Shown: positions 40,861 to 47,962 of the stretch, one piece after another
How the letters are laid out: each line of letters starts with the position of its first letter
Position numbering within the stretch: the first letter of the stretch is position 1
Origin: Pseudomonadota bacterium
GTDB taxonomy: Bacteria > Desulfobacterota > Binatia > UBA9968
Direction: 5' to 3'
NCBI GenBank assembly: GCA_021324155.1
Contig: JAJPJQ010000016.1
Location: 1 to 64,000, forward strand
Length of the DNA: 64,000 nucleotides
Translations under genes and position numbers: made by a program
Notes under the pieces: model-generated
The model's database searches: none
Seen by the model: only the letters and a program-made list of their open reading frames with translations
What the model was told of the DNA's origin: nothing

Positions 40861-41977
40861 CGCCGATACATTCATGGTCGACTACCGCGACCAGGAAGGA
40901 AAGCGGCGGCAAAAGACTTTCGACACATATAAGGAAGCCCGAGAATATGAGAAGCGGACGCTTGGACAAATTCAGTCGGGCGAATTCATAGCGCCGTCCG
41001 GCGCGACGGTGAAGGAGATCGCCGAGAAGTGGCTTGCGCGAAAGCAAGAAGCCGGAAAGACACAGGCTGACGGAAAGTTTAAGCCGACCTACCGCCGGTC
41101 AACGCTTGCGGCATGGAAAAACCACATTGACCACCACATTGTTTCTGCTTTGGGAAAAGTAAAAATCCAACACCTCGACGTTGAGCGCGTCGAGTCGGCG
41201 GCGTCAGAGTGGGAAAAAGCCACGTCGGCCAAAACGGCAAACAAGATGCTTACGACCTTGACCGCCGTCATGGACCTAGCCTTGCGCTACAAGCTCACTC
41301 GGGAGAATCCGGCAGAGCGGGCCGAACGCTTGAAAGTCGAAACCGACGAAGAGGACGGCGAAGTCGTTACGCCGGACAAAATATACAATGAAGCCGAGCT
41401 TAAAAAGTTACTCAAGGCGTCCGAGAAGTTACCGCTTGCCGAGGGGCTCTTGGTTCGCGTCCCGGCGCTACTTGGCTTGCGTATAGGCGAAGTCCTGGGC
41501 TTAACGTGGGGCGCTATCGACTTGAAAGAGGGTAGGCTGTCCGTCCGGTTTGCGCTCGCGGACGGTGACAAGGGGAGCGGCGCGCTACTTCAACCGCCTA
41601 AGTCAAAGTCGAGCCGCCGTACCCTGGTCATGTCCGATGGACTACGGCGTGACTTCGCGGCGCTCAAGCTGGCGGCAGAACTCAAGGGCGACGACGACCT
41701 CATATTCGTGACGCCGGAAGAAAAAAAACCGTTCCACAGAAAGGCAGCGACGAAGATACTGGACCGCGCCATAATCGGGGCTGGCATCGAGCGCCGGACG
41801 TTTCATGCTTTGCGGCATACCTTCGCCTCTGTTCTCTTAATGCGCGGCAAACCCCCCGTTGAAGTCGCGGCCAAGCTTGGTCACAAGGACCCGAACGTCA
41901 CACTACGCGTTTACGCCCATTTCATCCGGCGAGAGAACGAAGCGGCCGACTTGGCCGACCTGGAGGGTGTGGGGTGA
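40841..41977 (+). CDS. int: Tyrosine recombinase/phage integrase
   Basis: A 378-residue integrase from ATG 40841. The N-terminal arm-binding part (1-50) and SAM-like core-binding domain (55-155) precede the catalytic domain. Catalytic residues: R214 (LLGLRIGEVLGL), Lys in the KSKSSRR hairpin, H322 and R325 (HALRHTF), H348 (LGHKDPN) and nucleophile Y358 (LRVYAHF). It would recombine the 46-base tRNA-Arg site. It lies mid-element, 3.6 kb from attR rather than next to an att site, which is unusual. Confidence 0.93.
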   Translation: MAINKTDADTFMVDYRDQEGKRRQKTFDTYKEAREYEKRTLGQIQSGEFIAPSGATVKEIAEKWLARKQEAGKTQADGKFKPTYRRSTLAAWKNHIDHHIVSALGKVKIQHLDVERVESAASEWEKATSAKTANKMLTTLTAVMDLALRYKLTRENPAERAERLKVETDEEDGEVVTPDKIYNEAELKKLLKASEKLPLAEGLLVRVPALLGLRIGEVLGLTWGAIDLKEGRLSVRFALADGDKGSGALLQPPKSKSSRRTLVMSDGLRRDFAALKLAAELKGDDDLIFVTPEEKKPFHRKAATKILDRAIIGAGIERRTFHALRHTFASVLLMRGKPPVEVAAKLGHKDPNVTLRVYAHFIRRENEAADLADLEGVG

Positions 41978-41998
41978 ATGGTGCAACGCGTGTTCGCT

Positions 41999-42628
41999 TT
42001 ATGCCTTATCGCGTTGCTCTTTTTGGCGCTGCCGAATGGCGGTAATCAATTCAGCTATATCGTTTACGGTATTAGCTGAGACGGTTTCATTTTGTGTAGG
42101 ACGTTGGGCGTGGTCGCGTCGATGCATGAGCAGAAACATGAGAACGCCAACCGAGAAATTGTAGCGCTCAAATGATTTTGACTTCATTGGCCCAAGCGGA
42201 AGCATGGAAGCAAGCGGAGCAACGGTGCTATCATCCGGGAGCTTTAGCTTGTCGCATCGTTGTTTAATGCTGTCGGACTCAAATGTGTGTTGTCCGTGCC
42301 CATGTGCAAGGTCGTTCCGAATCTTACGGATGAGGTTAAGGTCGTGATGCTCTGTTTTAGAGATCAAACCCAAAGCCGCCGCCAGCTCAATGCGGGAATA
42401 GAAGCTTGCAATTGGTCCGAGTCCGGTCAGCAAGCGGGGGGCGAGTTTTTTGTCGGCTATAAAAACCGCCTCAAATAGGCTCCCTAAAATATCGTCCAGG
42501 TAAGCCGCGCCGTCTAATCCATGCACGCGGAGTCCGTACTGTTGCATGATTCGAAACGTTGCCTCTAGGCTTTTCAAATCTAATCTTTTAATGTGTTCAA
42601 TTAAATTGTCGTCTCTTTTTGTTTCCAT
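41999..42628 (-). CDS. MltR/HEPN-like protein, candidate cargo or defence gene
   Basis: A 209-residue protein on the opposite strand to the element's other genes. Residues 63-110 (APRLLTGLGPIASFYSRIEL ... HHDLNLIRKIRNDLAH) closely match the MltR (mannitol-operon repressor) core. RNDLAH (R104-H109) equals the Rx4H motif of HEPN domains, many of which are RNases in toxin or antiphage systems. N- and C-terminal helical extensions are unlike a DNA-binding repressor. Upstream DNA is AT-rich, unlike the surroundings. The position behind integrase is typical for satellite cargo. RNase activity is inference. Confidence 0.7.
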   Translation of the reverse strand: METKRDDNLIEHIKRLDLKSLEATFRIMQQYGLRVHGLDGAAYLDDILGSLFEAVFIADKKLAPRLLTGLGPIASFYSRIELAAALGLISKTEHHDLNLIRKIRNDLAHGHGQHTFESDSIKQRCDKLKLPDDSTVAPLASMLPLGPMKSKSFERYNFSVGVLMFLLMHRRDHAQRPTQNETVSANTVNDIAELITAIRQRQKEQRDKA

Positions 42629-42858
42629 AACGTCGATTGTCTCACCGTTTGTGAAGTGTCGTCAAACGAGCGACTCGGGTAAGGTTATACTAAACAAGAA
42701 TATAAAGTTGGTTATAAACAAAAAAAATATATTGACTATAAAAAGATTTGGTTCCAAAATGTGTCTTAGTTCACAATAGGCGCAGGGAACGCCTAAGAGT
42801 GAATCAAAACCGCGACGGTACGGCCCGGCGCGGGATCGGTTAAAGGGTTTAGAAAATT

Positions 42859-42913
42859 AACGTCGAAGGGAGGACCCCGGTTGGGCCGGGGCCTTGCTTC
42901 GACGTTTTTTTTT
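42859..42913 (+). terminator. Long hairpin with T run: terminator or attenuator
   Basis: AACGTCGAAG (42859-42868) pairs perfectly with CTTCGACGTT (42897-42906), enclosing CCCCGG/CCGGGG, and a run of T follows to about 42913. It ends 15 bases before the 42928 gene, so it either ends a small RNA from about 42780 or attenuates the replication operon. Confidence 0.8.
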
Positions 42914-42927
42914 GGGGGAAAAAGGCA

Positions 42928-43146
42928 ATGGCAGATTTGAAGTTAAAAGCGGCGCTAGTCGGAAAGTTTCGGACGCAAACAGCCGCCTCGCGCGAGCTTA
43001 ACATTACCGAGTCCCGGCTATCACGGCTGGTCAACGGTTGGGAGCGTCCGTCAGAGAAAGAGCTTGACACGTTCGCCAAGGCGTTTGGCCGGAGCTTCGC
43101 CCACAACTACCGGCGTCGCATTGGCGATGGTGCGGAGGCGGCGTAG
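42928..43146 (+). CDS. Cro/C1-like helix-turn-helix regulator
   Basis: A 72-residue HTH_3 protein: KLKAALVGKFRTQTAASREL then NITESRLSRLVNGWERPSEKE gives helices 1-4 of a lambda Cro/C1 fold with the recognition helix TESRLSRLVNG. Lacks a dimer or protease domain. It starts 15 bases after the T run of a strong hairpin and heads the replication operon 42928-45372, so it may be the early repressor/antirepressor switch. Confidence 0.78.
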   Translation: MADLKLKAALVGKFRTQTAASRELNITESRLSRLVNGWERPSEKELDTFAKAFGRSFAHNYRRRIGDGAEAA

Positions 43147-43148
43147 CC

Positions 43149-43451
43149 GTGAGAATGCCTTTCGGAAAACACAAAGGCCGCGAGCTTCGGGACCTTCCCA
43201 ATGACTACCTCGCATGGCTTGCCGACCGCGAGCTTCGCGAGCCGTTGCGTTCGGAAGTCGAAGCCGAACGCGCGAGACGCTGCTACACGCAAGAAACCGC
43301 CGAGCAATACGACCGCGCAGTCGCCGCGCGCATCGTCGCGACTGGATACCGGCAACTTTCGAAACAGCTACACCCGGACGCGGGCGGAAGCCACGCGGAT
43401 ATGCTCGCGCTAAACGCCGCGCGGCAATACCTGGAGGGCCGTTTGCTTTGA
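43149..43451 (+). CDS. DUF3820-J-domain-like fusion
   Basis: A 100-residue protein. Residues 1-30 (MPFGKHKGRELRDLPNDYLAWL) are the DUF3820 core found in phage replication regions. The C-terminal part, YRQLSKQLHPDAGGSHADML with HPD at 75-77, has the helix-HPD-helix pattern of DnaJ J-domains, which stimulate Hsp70 ATPase. Its stop overlaps the next start by one base. Recruitment of host DnaK to the replication complex, as lambda P/DnaJ do, is an inference. Confidence 0.65.
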   Translation: MRMPFGKHKGRELRDLPNDYLAWLADRELREPLRSEVEAERARRCYTQETAEQYDRAVAARIVATGYRQLSKQLHPDAGGSHADMLALNAARQYLEGRLL

Positions 43452-44005
43452 TGGACGCTGTTTCAATTCTTGAAGTCGTTTCGCCGCACGTCGAGCTTAG
43501 ACGCGCCGGGCGTGAGTTCGTCGGGCTTTGTCCGTTCCACGCGGAGAAAACGCCTAGCTTTCACGTCAACGAAGAAAAGGGCGTCATGTATTGCCACGGT
43601 TGCCACGAGGGCGGCGATGCTTTCACATTCATTCAAAAGATGCACGGCGTTGACTTTCGCGGGGCGCTGAAAATTCTCGGCAAAGATAGCGACGGCTACC
43701 GGCCCGACCCGGAAATCATCCGGCAGCGACGGCGGCGGGAAGCCGTGGCCGCGTGGGCGCATGGTGTATCTGTTCGGCTACGCGACCGCCTCCGAGAAAT
43801 CGGCAACGAGGCGCACGTCGCGCGGAAAGTCCGGCGCGAGCTGTCCGGGGCGGACGTTGAGCTATTGCGCGAGCGCGAGGCCGACCTACGCCGTCAATGG
43901 GAAATTTTGAGCACGCTTGACGATGATATCGCGACAGACGCGACCGCCATGTACGAGACGCGGGCCGAAATCGACAGCATTTTGGAGGCGGCATGCCGGG
44001 AGTAA
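43451..44005 (+). CDS. CHC2 zinc-finger primase fragment (DnaG N-terminal domain)
   Basis: A 184-residue protein from ATG 43451. The CHC2 zinc ribbon has ligands C27, H30, C48 and C51 (LCPFHAEKTPSF ... VMYCHGCHEGGDAFTF), the template-recognition domain of DnaG-type primases. After it comes only a charged helical region; no TOPRIM catalytic core is present, so it cannot prime alone. It overlaps the helicase gene by 13 bases and may recruit DNA for it, or for the host primase. Confidence 0.85.
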   Translation: MDAVSILEVVSPHVELRRAGREFVGLCPFHAEKTPSFHVNEEKGVMYCHGCHEGGDAFTFIQKMHGVDFRGALKILGKDSDGYRPDPEIIRQRRRREAVAAWAHGVSVRLRDRLREIGNEAHVARKVRRELSGADVELLREREADLRRQWEILSTLDDDIATDATAMYETRAEIDSILEAACRE

Positions 44006-45372
44006 CCCCGTTAAGGCCAAAGAAAATGCCCGCCGACCAGCCGCACAACACAGACATGGGAAATTCGGCGCGCATGTCCCGGCAGCATGACGGCGAAATA
44101 AAGTATTCGCGTGGCCTAGGGTGGCTTGCATGGGACGGCGCGCGGTTCGCCCGTGACGATGGCGGCGAGATCGAGCGCCGCGCGAGAGAGACGGTAAAAG
44201 AAATTTATATCGAGGCCGCGAACGCGCCGGACAAGGAAAGCCGCGAAGCGTTGGCAGCGTGGGCCGTGAAGTCGGAAAGCGAGCAGAAAATTAAGTCGAT
44301 GATATCTCTTTGCCGGTCGGAGGCGAACGTCGCCGTTCGCGCGGACGTGTTCGACCGCGACCCGTTTTTACTGAATTGCACTAACGGGACGCTAGACCTT
44401 CGGACGCGCGAGCTAAGGCCGCACAACAGGGCCGACCTCCTAACCAAAGTCTGCGGGACGCGCTACGACGAAGCCGCCGTTTGCCCGGTGTGGGAAAAGT
44501 TCCTCGCCGAAATTCTGCCGGACAAGGAATTAGTTACCTATGTGCGAAAGCTTTTCGGCTTGTGTCTGTCCGGCGACGCGTCGGAGCAGATGCTAAACAT
44601 TTTTTGGGGAAGTGGGGGCAACGGCAAATCGACCCTGGCCAATGTCATGTGGGCGGTTCTGGGCGACTACGCCGAAAAGGCGCAAGCCGAAACTTTGTTG
44701 ACGGCCCACAGGAGCGGCGGGACGGCGCGCAGCGACATTGTTAGACTACAGGGCGCGCGGCTTGTGACCGCCAGCGAAAGCGAAGCCGGACGGGCTCTAG
44801 CCGAGGCTTTAGTTAAGGAATTAACCGGCAATGAACCAATAACGGCGCGGCCACTGTATCAATCGGAGTTCACGTTTGAGGTTCAATTCAAATTAATTTT
44901 GAGCACAAACCATAAGCCGTCCATCCGTGGGAACGATTACGCAATTTGGCGGCGCATTCGCTTGGTTCCGTTTGTGGTGAAAATAACCGACGACAAGCAA
45001 GACAAGGCTTTGCCGGACAAACTACGCGCGGAACTGCCGGGCATCTTGCGTTGGGCCGTCGAGGGTTACGAGCTTTGGCGGGAAAAGGGGCTTGAGCCGC
45101 CGGAAGCCGTCCGGGCGGCGTCAGCGGAATATAAGGCAGAGCAAGACGTGTTGGCCGACTTCTTAGCGGCGAAGTGTGAGGACGACCCCGAAGCCACGAC
45201 CACAGCGGCGGCGCTCTATTCGGCGTACATGGAATTTTCCGACGAGCTTAAACTCCGCGCCCGAGACATACTAAGCAACAAGGCGTTTAACATGGCGCTG
45301 ACCGAGCGTGGCATCGAGGGCGACCGGAGCCGCGCTGGTAAATTTTACTACGGCCTCAAGCTGAAAGTGTGA
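43993..45372 (+). CDS. D5/P4-type SF3 helicase (primase C-terminal part)
   Basis: A 459-residue replication protein. A D5_N-like domain (about 60-190, including FLLNCTNGTLDLRTRELRPH) precedes the SF3 ATPase with Walker A GSGGNGKST (206-214), Walker B-like and sensor segments KLILSTNHKPSI and RRIRLVPF. A PriCT-like tail ends the protein. In P4 alpha and relatives a primase domain is fused N-terminally. Here it is replaced by the separate CHC2 protein. It unwinds the element's origin. It is the last gene before attR. Confidence 0.9.
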   Translation: MPGVTPLRPKKMPADQPHNTDMGNSARMSRQHDGEIKYSRGLGWLAWDGARFARDDGGEIERRARETVKEIYIEAANAPDKESREALAAWAVKSESEQKIKSMISLCRSEANVAVRADVFDRDPFLLNCTNGTLDLRTRELRPHNRADLLTKVCGTRYDEAAVCPVWEKFLAEILPDKELVTYVRKLFGLCLSGDASEQMLNIFWGSGGNGKSTLANVMWAVLGDYAEKAQAETLLTAHRSGGTARSDIVRLQGARLVTASESEAGRALAEALVKELTGNEPITARPLYQSEFTFEVQFKLILSTNHKPSIRGNDYAIWRRIRLVPFVVKITDDKQDKALPDKLRAELPGILRWAVEGYELWREKGLEPPEAVRAASAEYKAEQDVLADFLAAKCEDDPEATTTAAALYSAYMEFSDELKLRARDILSNKAFNMALTERGIEGDRSRAGKFYYGLKLKV

Positions 45373-45616
45373 CGCTGTGACGCATTTACGCTGTTTTTCA
45401 AAAGTCCCATACGAGGTAATTCTAAAGAAAGTCTCAAAAACGCGTCGAATCCGTCACTGCGTCACGGACGCACCAAAACGGGCGCGACAAATGCCGCCTC
45501 AATGCCGCCATTGCCTACGCTCGTCTACGCTTTTGGTGAATTACGAAAACGAAAAAAGCCTTGAATTTACTAGCGTAGCAGAGCCTACAGAAGCCTACAT
45601 GAAACAGCGAACATAT
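45373..45616. other. Non-coding right arm of the element
   Basis: No supported gene. It has TGTGACGC twice in tandem at the helicase stop, AATGCCGCC twice with 11-base spacing (45490 and 45501), GCCTACGC/GTCTACGC 10 bases apart (45513 and 45523) and AGCCTACA twice just before attR. These are plausible arm-type integrase sites or origin iterons. Confidence 0.5.
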
Positions 45617-45662
45617 TTCCTAATCCTGGGGCCGTGGGTTCGAATCCCGCCGGGGGCAAATA
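45617..45662. repeat. attR (46-bp direct repeat, tRNA 3' remnant)
   Basis: Identical to 30452-30497. It contains only the 3' half of tRNA-Arg(CCU), from the anticodon loop on, with no acceptor 5' strand, so it is not a functional tRNA. Confidence 0.95.
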
Positions 45663-45788
45663 TTCACCCGAGAGAGGTTTGGTTTCTCTCCGCATCTGCG
45701 TCAAAACAGTCCTTGCTTGCCTGACGCGCCAAAGCTAATATAGCCGGCCGAAGCTGGCCTTCCACGATGAAAGAAGCGCAACGCTGTC

Positions 45789-46055
45789 ATGCCCGGCCCC
45801 GCGCCAAATAAACGGGCTTTTTTGCGGCCGATTCTGGACCGGATAGAAGATGGGTGGGAGATTCGGAAGCCGCCGGCTTCCGACCCCGGAGACGCCGACT
45901 ACGTCTGCATTTTTATCCATCCGAAGACCGGGCGCGAGGCGCGCACGGCGATCCCGACGAACTGGTTTCGCGATTCCGGGATGTTTCCGGAAATCGAGCT
46001 CGCCGTGCGCATGGCGATCCGCAACGCCGTCGCGCCGGCCCCGCCGAAGTCGTAA
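45789..46055 (+). CDS. Hypothetical protein
   Basis: An 88-residue protein just outside attR. The sequence DGWEIRKPPASDPGDADYVC with FIHPKTGREARTAIPTNWFRDSG suggests a small beta-alpha fold; no signal peptide, no membrane helix, no obvious ribosome-binding site. The ending is Ala/Pro-rich. It converges on the VOC gene at 46070 with a TTAGCGCTAA palindrome between. Unknown family. Confidence 0.5.
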   Translation: MPGPAPNKRAFLRPILDRIEDGWEIRKPPASDPGDADYVCIFIHPKTGREARTAIPTNWFRDSGMFPEIELAVRMAIRNAVAPAPPKS

Positions 46056-46069
46056 TTAGCGCTAACTCG

Positions 46070-46837
46070 CTATTCCGACCAAAGCGCCGCGCCGTGGGTG
46101 CTCTGCAAATCCATGGCCGGCAGTTCTTTTTTGCCGCGCAAAGTGGCGGCGAAAGGGGAGGGGCCGTTGCTATGAAGCCATTCTGCAAGGGCGCCGGAGT
46201 TTTCGCTCGGCGCGAGCAGCTCCAGCCGATGCGGTCCGATGGGAAATGCGACACCGTTGGCTTTGAACTCTTCGCGGACGATTTTTTCGCCTGCGGTATG
46301 GAGCGCCGCTTCGTACCAGCGCGCGACGGCGGGCAAATCGTCTACCGCAACGAGGACGGCGTCGATGCCCGCGGCGCCGTTCGGATGATCGACTTCGCGC
46401 GGGACGCGCTCTTCGCGCGGCGTCACGTCCTGGATCAAAAACGGCGCGACGCCGCGGTGCGGCGCGACCGCCAAGGACAGCAGCCACTTTAATTGATAGC
46501 CGTCGGGGCGCGTTCGCGACCACGGCACGGGATCTTCGATCTTCACGCCCGCGCGGCGCAGCTTCGCGGTGTCGCCGGCGAGATCGTCGGTGCGAAAGCA
46601 GAAATCGACGAAGCCTTCATGCTTTTGCAGCGCGGCCCACCAGCGATGCTCGGGGTTGTCGCGGTAGAATGAAATCAGCTCGATGTACGAGCCGTCGGCG
46701 AAGGCGATGAGGCCGTTGTAGGTGCCGACCGGATGGCGCCCGCCGGGCACGACGGCGAAGCCGAGATTTTTGTAATCGTCGATCGCCCGCTCGAGGTCGC
46801 GAACCGCGATCACGATATGGTCCAAGCCGGCCAGCAT
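46070..46837 (-). CDS. Glyoxalase-like (VOC) two-module protein
   Basis: A 255-residue protein with two vicinal-oxygen-chelate modules: LDHIVIAVRDLERAIDDYKN at the N-terminus and AGIDAVLVAVDDLPAVARWYEAAL starting near residue 155. The first fits the glyoxalase-like domain PF13468 and carries metal-ligand candidates H7 and E54-type residues (GSYIELISFY). The second half lacks the first His, so only one site may bind metal. Substrate unknown. It lies 32 bases downstream of an LLM flavoprotein gene on the same strand. Confidence 0.8.
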   Translation of the reverse strand: MLAGLDHIVIAVRDLERAIDDYKNLGFAVVPGGRHPVGTYNGLIAFADGSYIELISFYRDNPEHRWWAALQKHEGFVDFCFRTDDLAGDTAKLRRAGVKIEDPVPWSRTRPDGYQLKWLLSLAVAPHRGVAPFLIQDVTPREERVPREVDHPNGAAGIDAVLVAVDDLPAVARWYEAALHTAGEKIVREEFKANGVAFPIGPHRLELLAPSENSGALAEWLHSNGPSPFAATLRGKKELPAMDLQSTHGAALWSE

Positions 46838-46868
46838 TCACGATCATCCCAAGGCTGCAAAAACACAC

Positions 46869-47873
46869 TTACGCGAAGGCGGGCACGATTTCCTCGACGA
46901 AGCGCCGGAGCTGCGTCTGCTGGTCCCAGGAAGTCAGACGCAAAGTAATATGTTGCAGGCCGGCATTAAAGTAATCCTTTAATTCTTGAATGCATTCCTT
47001 CGGATTCCCGGCGGTTGTGAAGCCTTTCACGAACGCCGCGCTGAAGTTCGAGGTGTAGTATTTATCGAGAAACGCCTTGCTCTCGGCGAGCGCGGCGTTT
47101 CGGTCCGGCTGAATGTTGATGTTGTGGTAGAGCGCGTTGCCGAGCTGCGCCGGGTCGCGCCCCTCTTCCCGCGTCATCTCCAGCACGCGCGCCCACTGAC
47201 GCTTGAATTCCTCCGGGCTCACCTTGTTCGTCATCCAGCCGTCCGCGTACTTCGCCACGCGCCGGAAGCTCCGCTCGACGATATCCGTCGGCGCGCTCGC
47301 GCCGTCCTTCCACGTGAGCCCCGTCGGATTGCTCGCGATCCAGATCGGGCACGGCTGCTGCACCGGGCGCGGCTCCAGCGTTACGCCGTCGAAGTTGTAG
47401 AACTTGCCGTGGTGCGACGCGTTTTTCTCCGCGAATAATTTCCGCAGAATCTCAATCCCCTCGATCATCCGCGCGGGCCGCTCCTTCGCCTGAATGCCCA
47501 TCACCGCATGCTCCAGCGCCTGCGCCTTGCTCTGCTCGTCGGGGCCGCCCATGCACACGACGAGCCAGCTGCGCCCCTCGGAGATCACATCCAGGCTCGC
47601 CCACTGCTGCGCGAACAGCACCGGATGGCGGTGCGGAAACGTCGCCATGCAGCCGACCGCGAGGCGGACTTTTTTCGTCACCGCGGCGAGCGCGGAGAGC
47701 AGCGCGACCGATTCCAGCCGCGGCTTCGCCAGCAGGCTGTCGCCGACCCAGACCGCGTCGAAGGCGCCGGAGGCCTCGGCCTGCTCGGTCATGTTAATGA
47801 GATCGCGCGCTTTCACCGCGCCGATGATGACGCCGCGGTTCGCCAGCGTGAGGCCGAAGGAGTGCCGCATCAT
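46869..47873 (-). CDS. Luciferase-like monooxygenase (LLM class, F420- or FMN-dependent)
   Basis: A TIM-barrel flavoprotein, 334 residues if begun at the ATG at 47873; a longer start adds 16 unconserved residues. Family signs: SFGLTLANRGVIIGAVKARD at the start, FDAVWVGDSLLAKPRLESVALLSALAAVTKKVRLA, the PHRHPVLFAQQWASLDVISEGR stretch and the RFVEEIVPAF tail. It uses reduced FMN or F420; LLM members act on sulfonates, aromatics, alkanes and methylenetetrahydromethanopterin. Back to back with the UbiD gene (90 bases apart). Confidence 0.86.
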   Translation of the reverse strand: MMRHSFGLTLANRGVIIGAVKARDLINMTEQAEASGAFDAVWVGDSLLAKPRLESVALLSALAAVTKKVRLAVGCMATFPHRHPVLFAQQWASLDVISEGRSWLVVCMGGPDEQSKAQALEHAVMGIQAKERPARMIEGIEILRKLFAEKNASHHGKFYNFDGVTLEPRPVQQPCPIWIASNPTGLTWKDGASAPTDIVERSFRRVAKYADGWMTNKVSPEEFKRQWARVLEMTREEGRDPAQLGNALYHNINIQPDRNAALAESKAFLDKYYTSNFSAAFVKGFTTAGNPKECIQELKDYFNAGLQHITLRLTSWDQQTQLRRFVEEIVPAFA

Positions 47874-47962
47874 CCTGGCGTATCCGCGCCGATGCGCGTT
47901 GTCAAGCGAGCGCGTTGACACGATGAAGCCGGCTGACTAAGGTGCGGACTTTGGGGGACGCT

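Larger units (their letters stand above)
30452..45662 (+). mobile_element. 15.2-kb phage-satellite-like or reduced prophage element in tRNA-Arg(CCU)
   Basis: The element is bounded by a perfect 46-base direct repeat. It carries tyrosine integrase (40841), excisionase-like protein (40570), regulators (39118, 39950, 42928), primase finger plus D5 helicase (43451, 43993), large terminase (34039), a protease/scaffold-like protein (35653) and a few virion-like proteins (36871-38575). Cargo-like genes are an orphan methyltransferase (31659) and an MltR/HEPN-like gene (41999). Nearly all genes are on the plus strand with 1-4-base overlaps. Codon use differs visibly from the host (more CTA, TAG-rich sequence, lower GC). 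Portal, capsid, tape measure and lysis genes are not recognisable. The size suits a phage satellite. A decayed prophage is the alternative. Confidence 0.9.

Noticed and set aside
42546-42779. A 77-codon plus-strand frame in the AT-rich stretch
   Set aside because: It overlaps the MltR-like gene start on the opposite strand and extends into its promoter region. The composition reflects AT bias and no start signal is seen.
45377-45724. A 115-codon plus-strand frame crossing attR
   Set aside because: It runs through the tRNA remnant and out of the element into host DNA, so it cannot be an element or host gene of any age.
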